DNA of 64,000 nt. It comes from Pedobacter africanus. Lineage in GTDB: Bacteria; Bacteroidota; Bacteroidia; Sphingobacteriales; Sphingobacteriaceae. Below are positions 16,210 through 24,557 of the stretch, in pieces. The position numbers and the translations under genes are program-made. Where the stretch lies: contig NZ_FWXT01000001.1 of the NCBI RefSeq assembly GCF_900176535.1, forward strand, positions 2,728,001 to 2,792,000. Direction: 5' to 3'. The notes below the pieces were generated by a model, which was given only the letters and a program-made list of their open reading frames with translations, did not search any database and was not told the origin of the DNA. Position 1 is the stretch's first letter, and each line of letters begins with the position of its first letter.

Positions 16210-18390
16210 ATGGATTTTAAAAATGTTAAAGAGATGTTGAAGAAGATATTACTGGTAACCTTTACTGCCGCCGTTCTTGCCTGCCACGCTGCCCCTAAAA
16301 CACAGCCCCTGGTTCAAGGTGTAAGCAACATTGTGCCTGATGAAAAGCAAGCACTGGTATGTAAGGAAATTGTGGGGTTGATAGAGAATTATAACTACAA
16401 GAAAATTAAAATTAACGATTCCATTTCTTCACTGGTACTGGATAAGTACATCAAAGATCTGGACCCTTATAAGTACTATTTTCTGGCTTCTGATATAAAA
16501 GAGTTTGAGAAGTTCAGGTATTCACTTGATGATGATTTCCGCAATGGAGACCTGAGTGCACCATTTTATATTTTTAATGTTTACCTGAAACGTTATAACG
16601 AATTTCTGACCTATGCTTTTACAGAGATTAAAGCGAAGCAGAATTACACCCAGAATGAAACCTATGTATTTGACAGGGAAAAGATGCCATGGACCAGTTC
16701 TAAGGCTGCATTGGATGACCTTTGGAGAAAAAGGGTAAAATATGAGCTGGTAAACTTAAAAATTGCAGGGACACCGGAAGCCAAGAACGTAGAAACTCTG
16801 ACAAAACGATATGAGGCGCTGAAATCCCAGTCGTCTAAGCTGAACAACCAGGATGTTTTCCAGACAATCATGGATGCTTTTACCGAAACCATTGATCCGC
16901 ACACCAATTATTTTAACCCAACCAATGCCCAGCAGTTTAACGAAGATATGGCCCGTTCTTTTGAAGGGATTGGTGCCAGGCTGCAACTGGAAAACGAGGT
17001 GCTTAAAATTGCTGAAGTGATTCCCGGAGGACCTGCCTTTAAGAGCAAGCTACTGAGTGCGGGCGACAGGATCGTTGCAGTTGCGCAGGGTGCCGGAGAA
17101 TTTGAAGACATTATTGGCTGGAGGATAGAAAGTTCTGTGGCTAAGATTAAAGGCCCTAAGGGAACCAAAGTAAGGCTTAAAATTATTCCTGCGGGAATGG
17201 AAATGTCGGCCAAACCGGTAATTATTGAATTGGTAAGGGAAAAAATTGTAATGGAAGACCAGTCTGCCAAAAAGAAGGTACAAACCATACAGTCAAACGG
17301 CAAGCCTTATAAGATCGGAATCATTACTGTGCCTGCATTCTATGCCGATTTCAAAGCGGCAAATGCCGGTGACCCCAACTATAAAAGCACTACACGTGAT
17401 GTAAGGTTATTGATTGATACCTTAAAAAACCGCGATAAAGTAGATGCCATTGTAATGGACTTACGTGCAAATGGAGGTGGTTCTTTGGTTGAGGCGATTG
17501 ATTTAACAGGCTTATTTATCAATAAAGGGCCGGTTGTGCAGGTTAAGGATCTTAGGAACGGGGTAGAAGTGAGCGAAGACAACAATCCAGGTGTAGCCTG
17601 GGCCGGGCCTTTTGGTGTTATGGTTGACAGACTGAGTGCTTCTGCATCTGAAATCTTTGCAGGTGCTATTCAGGACTATGGAAGAGGAATCATCATGGGC
17701 ACACAAACCTATGGAAAAGGAACGGTACAATCCTCGATTGACATGAATAAGCTGGTTAATCCTTCCATCATTCAAAGGCTTGCTGCACTTGTTGGTAAAA
17801 CCGGTAGTGTGATAAAAACTGAAAAAGAAGGAATCCAGCTTGGCCAGATCAATTTAACGATGGCGAAGTTTTATCGTGTAACTGGTAGCAGTACCCAGCA
17901 TAAAGGGGTAATGCCTGATATTGAATTCCCTTCTTTATACCCAATGGACAAGATTGGTGAAGATACAGAGCCTTCCGCTTTGCCATGGGATGAAGTAAAA
18001 GCCTCTAATTTTACACCGGTGGCGAACCTTGCGCCGCTTAAGCCAGGTCTGATAGCGCTGCATAAACAACGGATGGCCAAATCGCTGGATTATAAAGTAA
18101 TGGAGCAGGACATTGCAGAGCTGAATAAAAGCGATAAAGAAGTTTCGGTTTCTTTAAATGAAGTAAAATTAAAACAGGAAAGAGACAGCCTTGAGGCGAA
18201 AAACCTGGCTAAAATCAACTCATTAAGGGCTTCAAGAGGTCTGCCTGCCGTTAAAAAGGGAGATAAGATAAAGAAAGAAGAGAGCTTTGATTTTGTACAG
18301 GATGAGAGTCTGAGGATCATGGCCGACTTTATGCAAATGACTGATCCTGCGGGGAAAGGCCTGGTAAAGAACCAAACTCCTTTGAAATAA
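16210..18390 (+). CDS. Carboxy-terminal (tail-specific) processing peptidase, family S41
   Basis: 726 residues from ATG 16210; the in-frame GTG at 16195 adds only five residues. The N-terminus contains VTFTAAVLACHAA, a likely lipoprotein or secretion signal. Prc-type N-terminal helices (about 40-225), a PDZ domain (about 235-330) and the S41 core follow, with RLSASASEIFAG (nucleophile region 476-481) and YGKGTVQS (catalytic Lys503), then a DUF3340-like C-terminal part. The family trims or degrades periplasmic proteins from their C-termini. Length matches E. coli Prc. Confidence 0.92.
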   Translation: MDFKNVKEMLKKILLVTFTAAVLACHAAPKTQPLVQGVSNIVPDEKQALVCKEIVGLIENYNYKKIKINDSISSLVLDKYIKDLDPYKYYFLASDIKEFEKFRYSLDDDFRNGDLSAPFYIFNVYLKRYNEFLTYAFTEIKAKQNYTQNETYVFDREKMPWTSSKAALDDLWRKRVKYELVNLKIAGTPEAKNVETLTKRYEALKSQSSKLNNQDVFQTIMDAFTETIDPHTNYFNPTNAQQFNEDMARSFEGIGARLQLENEVLKIAEVIPGGPAFKSKLLSAGDRIVAVAQGAGEFEDIIGWRIESSVAKIKGPKGTKVRLKIIPAGMEMSAKPVIIELVREKIVMEDQSAKKKVQTIQSNGKPYKIGIITVPAFYADFKAANAGDPNYKSTTRDVRLLIDTLKNRDKVDAIVMDLRANGGGSLVEAIDLTGLFINKGPVVQVKDLRNGVEVSEDNNPGVAWAGPFGVMVDRLSASASEIFAGAIQDYGRGIIMGTQTYGKGTVQSSIDMNKLVNPSIIQRLAALVGKTGSVIKTEKEGIQLGQINLTMAKFYRVTGSSTQHKGVMPDIEFPSLYPMDKIGEDTEPSALPWDEVKASNFTPVANLAPLKPGLIALHKQRMAKSLDYKVMEQDIAELNKSDKEVSVSLNEVKLKQERDSLEAKNLAKINSLRASRGLPAVKKGDKIKKEESFDFVQDESLRIMADFMQMTDPAGKGLVKNQTPLK

Positions 18391-18411
18391 GCTCACCTAA
18401 AGTATTTCAAC

Positions 18412-18449
18412 AAAAAGGCTCCTGGCACAATGTGTCAGGAGCCTTTTTT
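18412..18449. terminator. Bidirectional terminator between convergent genes
   Basis: AAAAAGGCTCCTGGCA (18412-18427) pairs with TGTCAGGAGCCTTTTT (18433-18448) with a single G-U pair and a five-base loop. Runs of A on one side and T on the other let it serve both the protease gene (plus) and the SPFH gene (minus). Confidence 0.9.
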
Positions 18450-18462
18450 ACATTAGTGGCAG

Positions 18463-19401
18463 TTATTTCCCAGATTTATCCTGGGTGGCTTTCTGTATTT
18501 GCATGGCCATCATTTCTTTCATCGTACGGTTCATACCTTCTGTGGAACCATCCAGGAAGATGACATTGCCTTCGCTGTTTTCTGCAAATTGTTTGATGGA
18601 TTCCGTCCACATTGTGAAGAGAATAACCGAGATATCCAGATTGGCTTCTTCCATTTCCTGGGCCGCTTTGGTCATACCATGTGCAACCTCAGCCCGGAAG
18701 AGGGCAATACCCTGTCCGCGTAACTGTGCAGCCTCGCGTTCTGCTGCGGCTGCAATTTTAATGGCATTCCCATCGGCTTCGGCACCTTTGGTCTTGGTGA
18801 TCAACAGGGCCTGGCCTTCGTTTTCTGCCGCGGCCTTCAAGTTGTTGGAGGCCACTACCCTGCTCATCGAGCGCATGATCTCTTCATCAAAGGTAATGTC
18901 GTTCAGCTGCAGGTCCTGCAGGTGATACCCCCAGCTTTCCAGTACCTGGTCTATCTGCTGCTTTACGTGTTCTACAATTTCGTTCCGCTGGGCAAGTACA
19001 TTCGCCTGTTTTTGTGTAGCTACATAGGCCCGGATAGAGCCTTCTATGGTGCGGATCAGGGCCTGCATCAGGTTGTTGGAGTCCACAAACTTAAAAGCTA
19101 CGTTTTTGATGGTTTCTTCGTCATGGTTGATGACAGAATAAAGCAGCATGGCTTTAAAATAAACATTGGCCTGGTCTTGTGTAACCGCCTGAAAGGACAA
19201 TTCTACCGATCTGTTCTGTATAGAGATCCTGGAATGGATGTTTTCGATCAGGGGGATTTTTAAGCTCAATCCCGGGCGCAATAGCCTCCTGTATTTTCCG
19301 AAGATGGTAATTACAGCAATTGTCCCTTGTTTTACGGTAACAAATGAGCTGATCAGGACAATAAAAGCTACAAAGAGAAAAATGTAAAGCGAGTAATTCA
19401 T
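18463..19401 (-). CDS. SPFH/Band 7 (stomatin-prohibitin-like) membrane protein
   Basis: 312 residues. One N-terminal membrane helix (YSLYIFLFVAFIVLISSFVTV region), then a Band 7 domain (about 25-200) with VKQGTIAVITIFGKY and LRPGLSLKIPLIE, and an alanine/glutamate-rich coiled coil (about 200-265) that drives ring assembly. SPFH proteins form membrane cages that organise proteases and other membrane proteins. No partner NfeD or FtsH gene is adjacent. Terminator shared with the convergent protease gene. Confidence 0.85.
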   Translation of the reverse strand: MNYSLYIFLFVAFIVLISSFVTVKQGTIAVITIFGKYRRLLRPGLSLKIPLIENIHSRISIQNRSVELSFQAVTQDQANVYFKAMLLYSVINHDEETIKNVAFKFVDSNNLMQALIRTIEGSIRAYVATQKQANVLAQRNEIVEHVKQQIDQVLESWGYHLQDLQLNDITFDEEIMRSMSRVVASNNLKAAAENEGQALLITKTKGAEADGNAIKIAAAAEREAAQLRGQGIALFRAEVAHGMTKAAQEMEEANLDISVILFTMWTESIKQFAENSEGNVIFLDGSTEGMNRTMKEMMAMQIQKATQDKSGK

Positions 19402-19537
19402 AAGTCGTTTTTAAATGATGAATAATTTATTCAAGATACGAACAAATCTGAATGATAAGCGGTTTTTGTTTCTGGAACTGAACATTACATGCAGGCACGG
19501 ATGTTGTATATGGATAGTGAACTAAATTTTAAACGTT

Positions 19538-19723
19538 ATGAATGTAAAAAGAACATTTGGTACCATATTAACTATTTTAGGCATAATAGGGCTTATTTAT
19601 GCAGGGTATGGATTTATTAATCATAGTATGCAGAGCCGGGAATTGATTGTTGCCGGGATCATAGGGCTTATTTTTTTCGTTTCAGGAATAGGTTTGGTCA
19701 AGAATACAAAAGACGAGTCTTAA
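19538..19723 (+). CDS. Small two-helix membrane protein (61 residues)
   Basis: MNVKRTFGTILTILGIIG starts a first hydrophobic helix (about 6-27); a polar turn HSMQSRE leads to a second (about 36-55) ending GLVKNTKDES. Both ends probably face the cytoplasm. No recognisable family. Its stop shares four bases (TTAA) with the stop of the convergent CapA-like gene. Confidence 0.6.
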   Translation: MNVKRTFGTILTILGIIGLIYAGYGFINHSMQSRELIVAGIIGLIFFVSGIGLVKNTKDES

Positions 19724-20817
19724 TCCATTAATTCAATACGGCCTGATCCGGAGAATTTTAGCCGGTGACCCGGGAAATCGGCATTGGTTAGCGATTTGAT
19801 CTTCTTAAATGCCCCCTGGTTTTCATCTAAAGTCAGGCGGTTAACTTTGTCCTGTTTTACAGATACCACATCGGCATACAGAAAATCACCTTTGGCGTTT
19901 ATTTTTAATTGAAGTAATGGTGCTATGCCATTAGGACCTTTAAGGCTAAACATACCATAGGTACAAAAGTTGCCGAGGCTGTAAGCGATAAACTTGTTCC
20001 TGTATACTTCCACCGCCCTGGTGACATGCGGGCCATGTCCAAGCACTATGTCTGCCCCGGCATCTACTACGGCATGGGCAAAGGCATATACATTACCCCT
20101 GTTCTCACCATAAAATATTTCCTTACGTTTTAAAACGTGCTCAGCTTTGGCGCCTTCGGCACCCCCATGGAAAGAAACGATCACAATATCGGCCTGTGCT
20201 TTCAGGCGTCGTACCAGTTGTATGGCACTGTCTGTCTGGTTAATGGAAACGGTATTTTCGTTTGGTGCGAAGGCACAGAAAGCATACTTAATACTATCTT
20301 TTTCAAAAATGGCATAGGGATGGGATTGTAGCCCGGCATATGGAATTTCCAGGGAATCCAGAATCGCTGCGGTGCGGCTTCGGCCTTTGAGCCCGAAATC
20401 GCCCACATGGTTGTTGGCGATGCTCAACAGGTTAAACCCGGCTTTTTTGATGATGCCTGCGTACCGTTCTGGCATCCTGAAAGCGAAACAGCTGTTGCTG
20501 TTCGGGTCTTTGCATTTGGTAGACTTGCCATTGTCGAGCAGACAGCCCTCCAGGTTGCCAAAAACAATATCACCTTGCAACAGGCTGTCCACTGCTTTAA
20601 AACTATGGACTGCATCATCAGGAGGTAGATTTGATTTTGTTGGATAGGCAGAGCCGATCATGATATCACCAACGGCAACAATAGCTAATGTATCTTTTTT
20701 AGGAATTACTGGCGTGTCAATCTGAACCTTTTTGGGTACACTGGCGGTATTATTGGAGCAGCTTAGGGCAATCAGTGCAATTTTTACACTAAGCAGGGCT
20801 ATTGCTGAAAGTTTCAA
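19720..20817 (-). CDS. CapA-family metallophosphatase-like lipoprotein
   Basis: 365 residues. Lipoprotein signal with lipobox ALSC (Cys20). The domain has the CapA pattern: VGDIMIGSAYP, FGNLEGCL, SIANNHVGDFG, VSFHGGAEG and VLGHGPHVTRAVE, with conserved His, Asp and Asn for metal binding. Proteins named after Bacillus CapA, a poly-gamma-glutamate synthesis factor, but most homologues outside capsule loci are uncharacterised. No pgsB/C genes lie nearby. It follows the NlpC/P60 gene by four bases, which suggests a role in envelope or cell-wall turnover. Confidence 0.85.
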   Translation of the reverse strand: MKLSAIALLSVKIALIALSCSNNTASVPKKVQIDTPVIPKKDTLAIVAVGDIMIGSAYPTKSNLPPDDAVHSFKAVDSLLQGDIVFGNLEGCLLDNGKSTKCKDPNSNSCFAFRMPERYAGIIKKAGFNLLSIANNHVGDFGLKGRSRTAAILDSLEIPYAGLQSHPYAIFEKDSIKYAFCAFAPNENTVSINQTDSAIQLVRRLKAQADIVIVSFHGGAEGAKAEHVLKRKEIFYGENRGNVYAFAHAVVDAGADIVLGHGPHVTRAVEVYRNKFIAYSLGNFCTYGMFSLKGPNGIAPLLQLKINAKGDFLYADVVSVKQDKVNRLTLDENQGAFKKIKSLTNADFPGHRLKFSGSGRIELMD

Positions 20818-20821
20818 TGGT

Positions 20822-21376
20822 CTATTCCTGGATCAGGTCTTCCTTAACACCGTCTAATATCCGACCACCCTTGTAAAAATATCTTGAATAATAAGGCTCG
20901 TTTAAATTGCTGATTACTACACCTCGACTGGAAGAGGCATGGGCAAAGCGGTTATCGCCCAGGTAAATTCCGATATGTGTGATGCTCCTGCTTTTGATTT
21001 TAAAAAATACGAGGTCGCCTTCTTTCAGTTCGTCTTTTGGTAGCGGGTCTACCATGCTGAAAATATCACGGGAGTTACGTAATATGGTAGTGTTGAAAAC
21101 TTTATCGTAAATGGCTTTGGTAAAAGCCGAACAGTCAATTCCTTTCTGAGTATTTCCTCCGAACCGGTAAGGGGTTCCAATCCATTCGTAGATGAATTTG
21201 TATAATTTAACATTGGAGGTTGCATCTACCGCAACGCCCATAACCTGTGAGAAATATTGGGATGCTAAGTTGTCGGGGTCTGCTAATTTATTGGTCTCTT
21301 TTGTTTTTGTTTGCGCATTTACAGCTGTTAAACTGCACAAACCAATGAGGGAAGAAAACAAAAACTTTTTAATCAT
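20822..21376 (-). CDS. NlpC/P60 family cell-wall endopeptidase
   Basis: 184 residues. Signal peptide MIKKFLFSSLIGLCSLTAVNA, then an NlpC/P60 domain with catalytic Cys82 (GIDCSAF), His134 (SITHIGIYLG) and polar residue His146 (RFAHASS). Such enzymes cut the D-Glu-(meso)DAP bond of peptidoglycan stem peptides. Probably first gene of a two-gene operon with the CapA-like protein. Confidence 0.9.
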   Translation of the reverse strand: MIKKFLFSSLIGLCSLTAVNAQTKTKETNKLADPDNLASQYFSQVMGVAVDATSNVKLYKFIYEWIGTPYRFGGNTQKGIDCSAFTKAIYDKVFNTTILRNSRDIFSMVDPLPKDELKEGDLVFFKIKSRSITHIGIYLGDNRFAHASSSRGVVISNLNEPYYSRYFYKGGRILDGVKEDLIQE

Positions 21377-21735
21377 GTTATACTGTTAAGTTTGGGTATT
21401 AATCACTTACACTTAAACGTACACCACTAGGGCTTATTGTCAGGCTGTCAAAACTATGTATTTTACAAATGTTATCCAAATGTATTGTTTCTAAATGTGA
21501 AAGTTATTAACAATTTTGGCATAATGCTTTATTTTTTTGCACCATATAAGTTTCGGCTGGTTCTAAATTAGAAGCAACTTTATGATGGTTTATCGGGGAT
21601 CTGTTTGCTTAAAATTTGTCAGGATGTCTATATGCACTAATATTGACCTTGTTAGCACTTCTGATAGATGGGGTAAAATAAGCTTCCTTAGTGTGCATTT
21701 TACATCATTTACTTCTATATATTGCAATAAAAAAG
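21377..21735. other. Non-coding divergent region between the NlpC/P60 gene and pdhA
   Basis: No supported gene. On the minus strand TACATTTG (21484-21477) matches the -7 consensus and could start the NlpC/CapA operon with a leader of about 95 bases. The remainder is AT-rich with no long repeat or strong hairpin noticed. Confidence 0.4.
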
Positions 21736-21743
21736 TAGATTTG
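21736..21743 (+). promoter_or_regulatory. -7 box of the pdhA operon
   Basis: TAGATTTG matches TAnnTTTG, 28 bases before the pdhA ATG, with an A-rich leader (AAAAAAAATCAACACC). No TTTG at an ideal distance upstream. Confidence 0.55.
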
Positions 21744-21771
21744 CTCTCGTAAAAAAAATCAACACCCCAAA

Positions 21772-22767
21772 ATGAGTGCAGTAGAAATAAATAAAGATAC
21801 CTATCTGAAGTGGTTTGAGTCGATGTTGCTGATGCGCAAGTTCGAAGAAAAAACCGGTCAACTTTATGGACAACAAAAAATCCGTGGTTTTTGTCATTTA
21901 TACATCGGTCAGGAAGCTGTAGTAGCCGGAGCGATTTCCGCGCTTCAGCCTGAAGATACGATGATTACTGCTTACCGTGATCACGCTCATGCATTGGCAA
22001 AAGGTGTAAGTGCAAACAGCATCATGGCCGAAATGTACGGTAAGGTAACTGGCTGTTCAAAAGGTAAAGGCGGTTCGATGCACATGTTCAGCAAAGAATT
22101 CAATTTTTATGGCGGGCATGGTATTGTAGGGGGGCAGATCCCTTTGGGTGCAGGTATTGCATTTGCTGAAAAATATAAAGGCACTAAAAATGTAAACGTT
22201 TGCTACATGGGAGACGGTGCCGTACGCCAGGGAGCTTTAAACGAAGCTTTCAACATGGCCATGCTGTGGAAACTCCCGGTTATTTTCGTTTGCGAAAACA
22301 ACGGTTATGCCATGGGTACTTCGGTAGAACGTACCACCAACATGACTGATATTTATAAAATTGGTTTAGGTTTTGATATGCCATGTGCCCCTGTAGATGG
22401 TATGGACCCGGTTGCAGTACACAACGCAATGGATGAGGCAGCACAGCGTGCCAGGAACGGAGAAGGACCAACTTTCCTGGAAATGAGAACTTACCGTTAC
22501 CGTGGACATTCTATGTCTGACCCTGCCAAGTACCGTACCAAAGACGAGCTGGAAGAATATAAGGCTAAAGATCCGATTGAACTGGTGAGAGAGGTAATCC
22601 TTAAGGAAAAATATGCTGATCAGGCCTGGATCGAGGAAATTGAAAATAAAGTAAAGCAGATTGTTGATGAGTCTGTAAAATTTGCTGAAGAATCTCCATT
22701 CCCGGATGCCTCAGAATTGTATACTGATGTATACGTGCAGCAGGATTATCCTTATGTAAAAGATTAA
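21772..22767 (+). CDS. pdhA: Pyruvate dehydrogenase E1 component, alpha subunit
   Basis: 331 residues. It has MLLMRKFEEKTGQLYGQQKI, GKGGSMHMFS, the thiamine pyrophosphate motif GDGAVRQGALNEAF (from residue 147) ending in ENNGYAMGT, and the phosphorylation-loop-like RYRGHSMSDPAKYR. E1 decarboxylates pyruvate and acetylates the E2 lipoyl group. The alpha/beta type E1 needs a separate beta subunit, which is not encoded next to it: the next gene is E2. Substrate (pyruvate rather than branched-chain keto acids) is inferred from the close similarity of the motifs to PdhA. Confidence 0.92.
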   Translation: MSAVEINKDTYLKWFESMLLMRKFEEKTGQLYGQQKIRGFCHLYIGQEAVVAGAISALQPEDTMITAYRDHAHALAKGVSANSIMAEMYGKVTGCSKGKGGSMHMFSKEFNFYGGHGIVGGQIPLGAGIAFAEKYKGTKNVNVCYMGDGAVRQGALNEAFNMAMLWKLPVIFVCENNGYAMGTSVERTTNMTDIYKIGLGFDMPCAPVDGMDPVAVHNAMDEAAQRARNGEGPTFLEMRTYRYRGHSMSDPAKYRTKDELEEYKAKDPIELVREVILKEKYADQAWIEEIENKVKQIVDESVKFAEESPFPDASELYTDVYVQQDYPYVKD

Positions 22768-22796
22768 TTAAGAACGCATTTCAATAGATATATAGC

Positions 22797-24449
22797 ATGG
22801 CTGAAATAGTTAGAATGCCCAAAATGAGCGATACCATGACCGAAGGGGTGATGGCTAAGTGGCATAAAAAAGTTGGCGATAAAGTAAAGAGCGGCGATGT
22901 AATGGCCGAAGTGGAAACCGATAAGGCGACCATGGATTTAGAATCCTATTGGGATGGTACCGTATTGTACATTGGTGTAGAAGAAGGTAAGGCCGTTCCT
23001 GTTGATGCAGTTATTGCTGTTATCGGTAAAGAGGGCGAAGATTATAAAGCTGCTTTGGACGCAGAAGGTGCAGCAGCCCCTGCAGCTGATAACAAGACTG
23101 CCGAAGCAGCCCCTGCAGCGGAAAAAAATGATGCACCTGCTGAGGAAGCCAAAGGCGGATTGTCTGAAGCTGAGCTGGCAGCAAAAGGTGTTACGGTAAT
23201 CCGTATGCCTTTGCTTAGCGATACCATGACTGAAGGCGTAATTGCGGAATGGCATAAAAAAGTTGGCGATAAAGTTAAAGACGATGATATCCTGGCCGAT
23301 GTGGAAACCGATAAGGCAACCATGGAGGTAATGGGCTATGCCAGCGGAACTTTACTGCACATTGGTGTGGAAAAAGGGGCTGCGGCAAAAGTAAATGGGA
23401 TCATCGCCATTGTAGGACCTGAAGGAACAGACATCAGTGGTATCCTGGCGCAAGGAGATGTTCCTGCCAAACCAGTTGCTGATGCGAAGTCTGATGCCCC
23501 TGTGGCAGAAAAAGCTCCTGAAGCAAAAGAAGCTGCAGCTGTTTCGTCTGGAAACGGCGAAAGGGTAAAAGCATCTCCATTGGCCAAACGCATCGCGAAA
23601 GATAAAGGAATCGATCTTTCACAGGTTGCCGGAAGTGCCGATGGTGGTCGTATCATTAAAAAAGACATAGAGAACTTCAAACCTGCTACCGCAGCTCCGG
23701 TCGCAGTATCTTCATCTGCCCCTGCTGCAGAAAAAGCTGCACCGGTAATCCCTCAGTATGTGGGTGAAGAGAAATTTACCGAGAAACCAGTGTCGCAGAT
23801 GCGTAAAGTGATTGCTAAGCGTTTAGCAGAGAGCTTGTTCACTGCTCCGCATTTTTACCTGACCATCAGTATAGATATGGACAATGCAATGACTGCCCGT
23901 ACGGCAATTAATGCGGTTGCTCCGGTTAAGGTTTCTTTCAATGATATCGTAATCAAAGCGGTGGCTGTTGCCTTAAAACAACACCCTGCGGTGAATTCTT
24001 CATGGGGTGGTGATAAGATCCGTTTCAACGAGCACACCAATATCGGCGTAGCGATGGCGGTGGAAGATGGCTTACTGGTTCCTGTGGTTCGTTTTGCAGA
24101 TGGCAAATCCTTATCTCATATCTCTGCCGAGGTTAAAGAATACGGACAGAAAGCAAAAGCCAAAAAACTGCAGCCATCAGATTGGGAGGGTTCTACCTTT
24201 ACCGTTTCTAACCTGGGTATGTTTGGTATTGATGAATTTACTTCTATCATCAATTCCCCTGACGGCGCGATCCTTTCTGTAGGTGCGATCCAACAGGTTC
24301 CTGTTGTTAAAAACGGAGCCGTTGTACCCGGTAATGTAATGAAGCTGACTTTAGGCTGTGACCACCGTGTGGTTGATGGCGCTACTGGCGCTGCATTCCT
24401 GCAAACATTAAAAGGATTGCTGGAAGAGCCAATCAGGCTGCTGGCTTAA
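22797..24449 (+). CDS. pdhC: Pyruvate dehydrogenase E2, dihydrolipoamide acetyltransferase with two lipoyl domains
   Basis: 550 residues. Two lipoyl domains, each with VETDKATM (lipoylated Lys43 and Lys173), are joined by Ala/Pro/Glu-rich flexible linkers. A peripheral subunit-binding domain (KASPLAKRIAKDKGIDL) and the acyltransferase core follow, with catalytic HRVVDG (His523, Asp527). The core assembles into a multimer that receives acetyl groups from E1 and passes them to CoA. It starts 29 bases after pdhA. The two lipoyl domains share long identical stretches, a sign of recent duplication or gene conversion. Confidence 0.93.
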   Translation: MAEIVRMPKMSDTMTEGVMAKWHKKVGDKVKSGDVMAEVETDKATMDLESYWDGTVLYIGVEEGKAVPVDAVIAVIGKEGEDYKAALDAEGAAAPAADNKTAEAAPAAEKNDAPAEEAKGGLSEAELAAKGVTVIRMPLLSDTMTEGVIAEWHKKVGDKVKDDDILADVETDKATMEVMGYASGTLLHIGVEKGAAAKVNGIIAIVGPEGTDISGILAQGDVPAKPVADAKSDAPVAEKAPEAKEAAAVSSGNGERVKASPLAKRIAKDKGIDLSQVAGSADGGRIIKKDIENFKPATAAPVAVSSSAPAAEKAAPVIPQYVGEEKFTEKPVSQMRKVIAKRLAESLFTAPHFYLTISIDMDNAMTARTAINAVAPVKVSFNDIVIKAVAVALKQHPAVNSSWGGDKIRFNEHTNIGVAMAVEDGLLVPVVRFADGKSLSHISAEVKEYGQKAKAKKLQPSDWEGSTFTVSNLGMFGIDEFTSIINSPDGAILSVGAIQQVPVVKNGAVVPGNVMKLTLGCDHRVVDGATGAAFLQTLKGLLEEPIRLLA

Positions 24450-24492
24450 CATCAGCATTAAGAGCGCTTAAAGAGCGCATTAAATAATATAA

Positions 24493-24528
24493 AGGTTGTC
24501 TGCCCATTAAAGCAGGCAGCCTTTTTTT
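24493..24528 (+). terminator. Terminator after pdhC
   Basis: Eleven-pair stem AGGTTGTCTGC (24493-24503) with GCAGGCAGCCT (24512-24522), two G-U pairs, eight-base loop, then T7. Separates the pdh operon from hisS. Confidence 0.85.
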
Positions 24529-24544
24529 ATGCCTGTTAGTTTTG

Positions 24545-24552
24545 TACTTTTG
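24545..24552 (+). promoter_or_regulatory. -7 box five bases before the hisS start codon
   Basis: TACTTTTG matches TAnnTTTG; CGCCT separates it from the ATG at 24558. The upstream terminator means hisS needs its own promoter, which supports the call. A leaderless or near-leaderless mRNA follows from the spacing. Confidence 0.55.
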
Positions 24553-24557
24553 CGCCT

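Noticed and set aside
18485..18925. A 146-codon plus-strand frame opposite the SPFH gene
   Set aside because: Shadow of the Ala/Glu-rich coiled coil of the SPFH protein.
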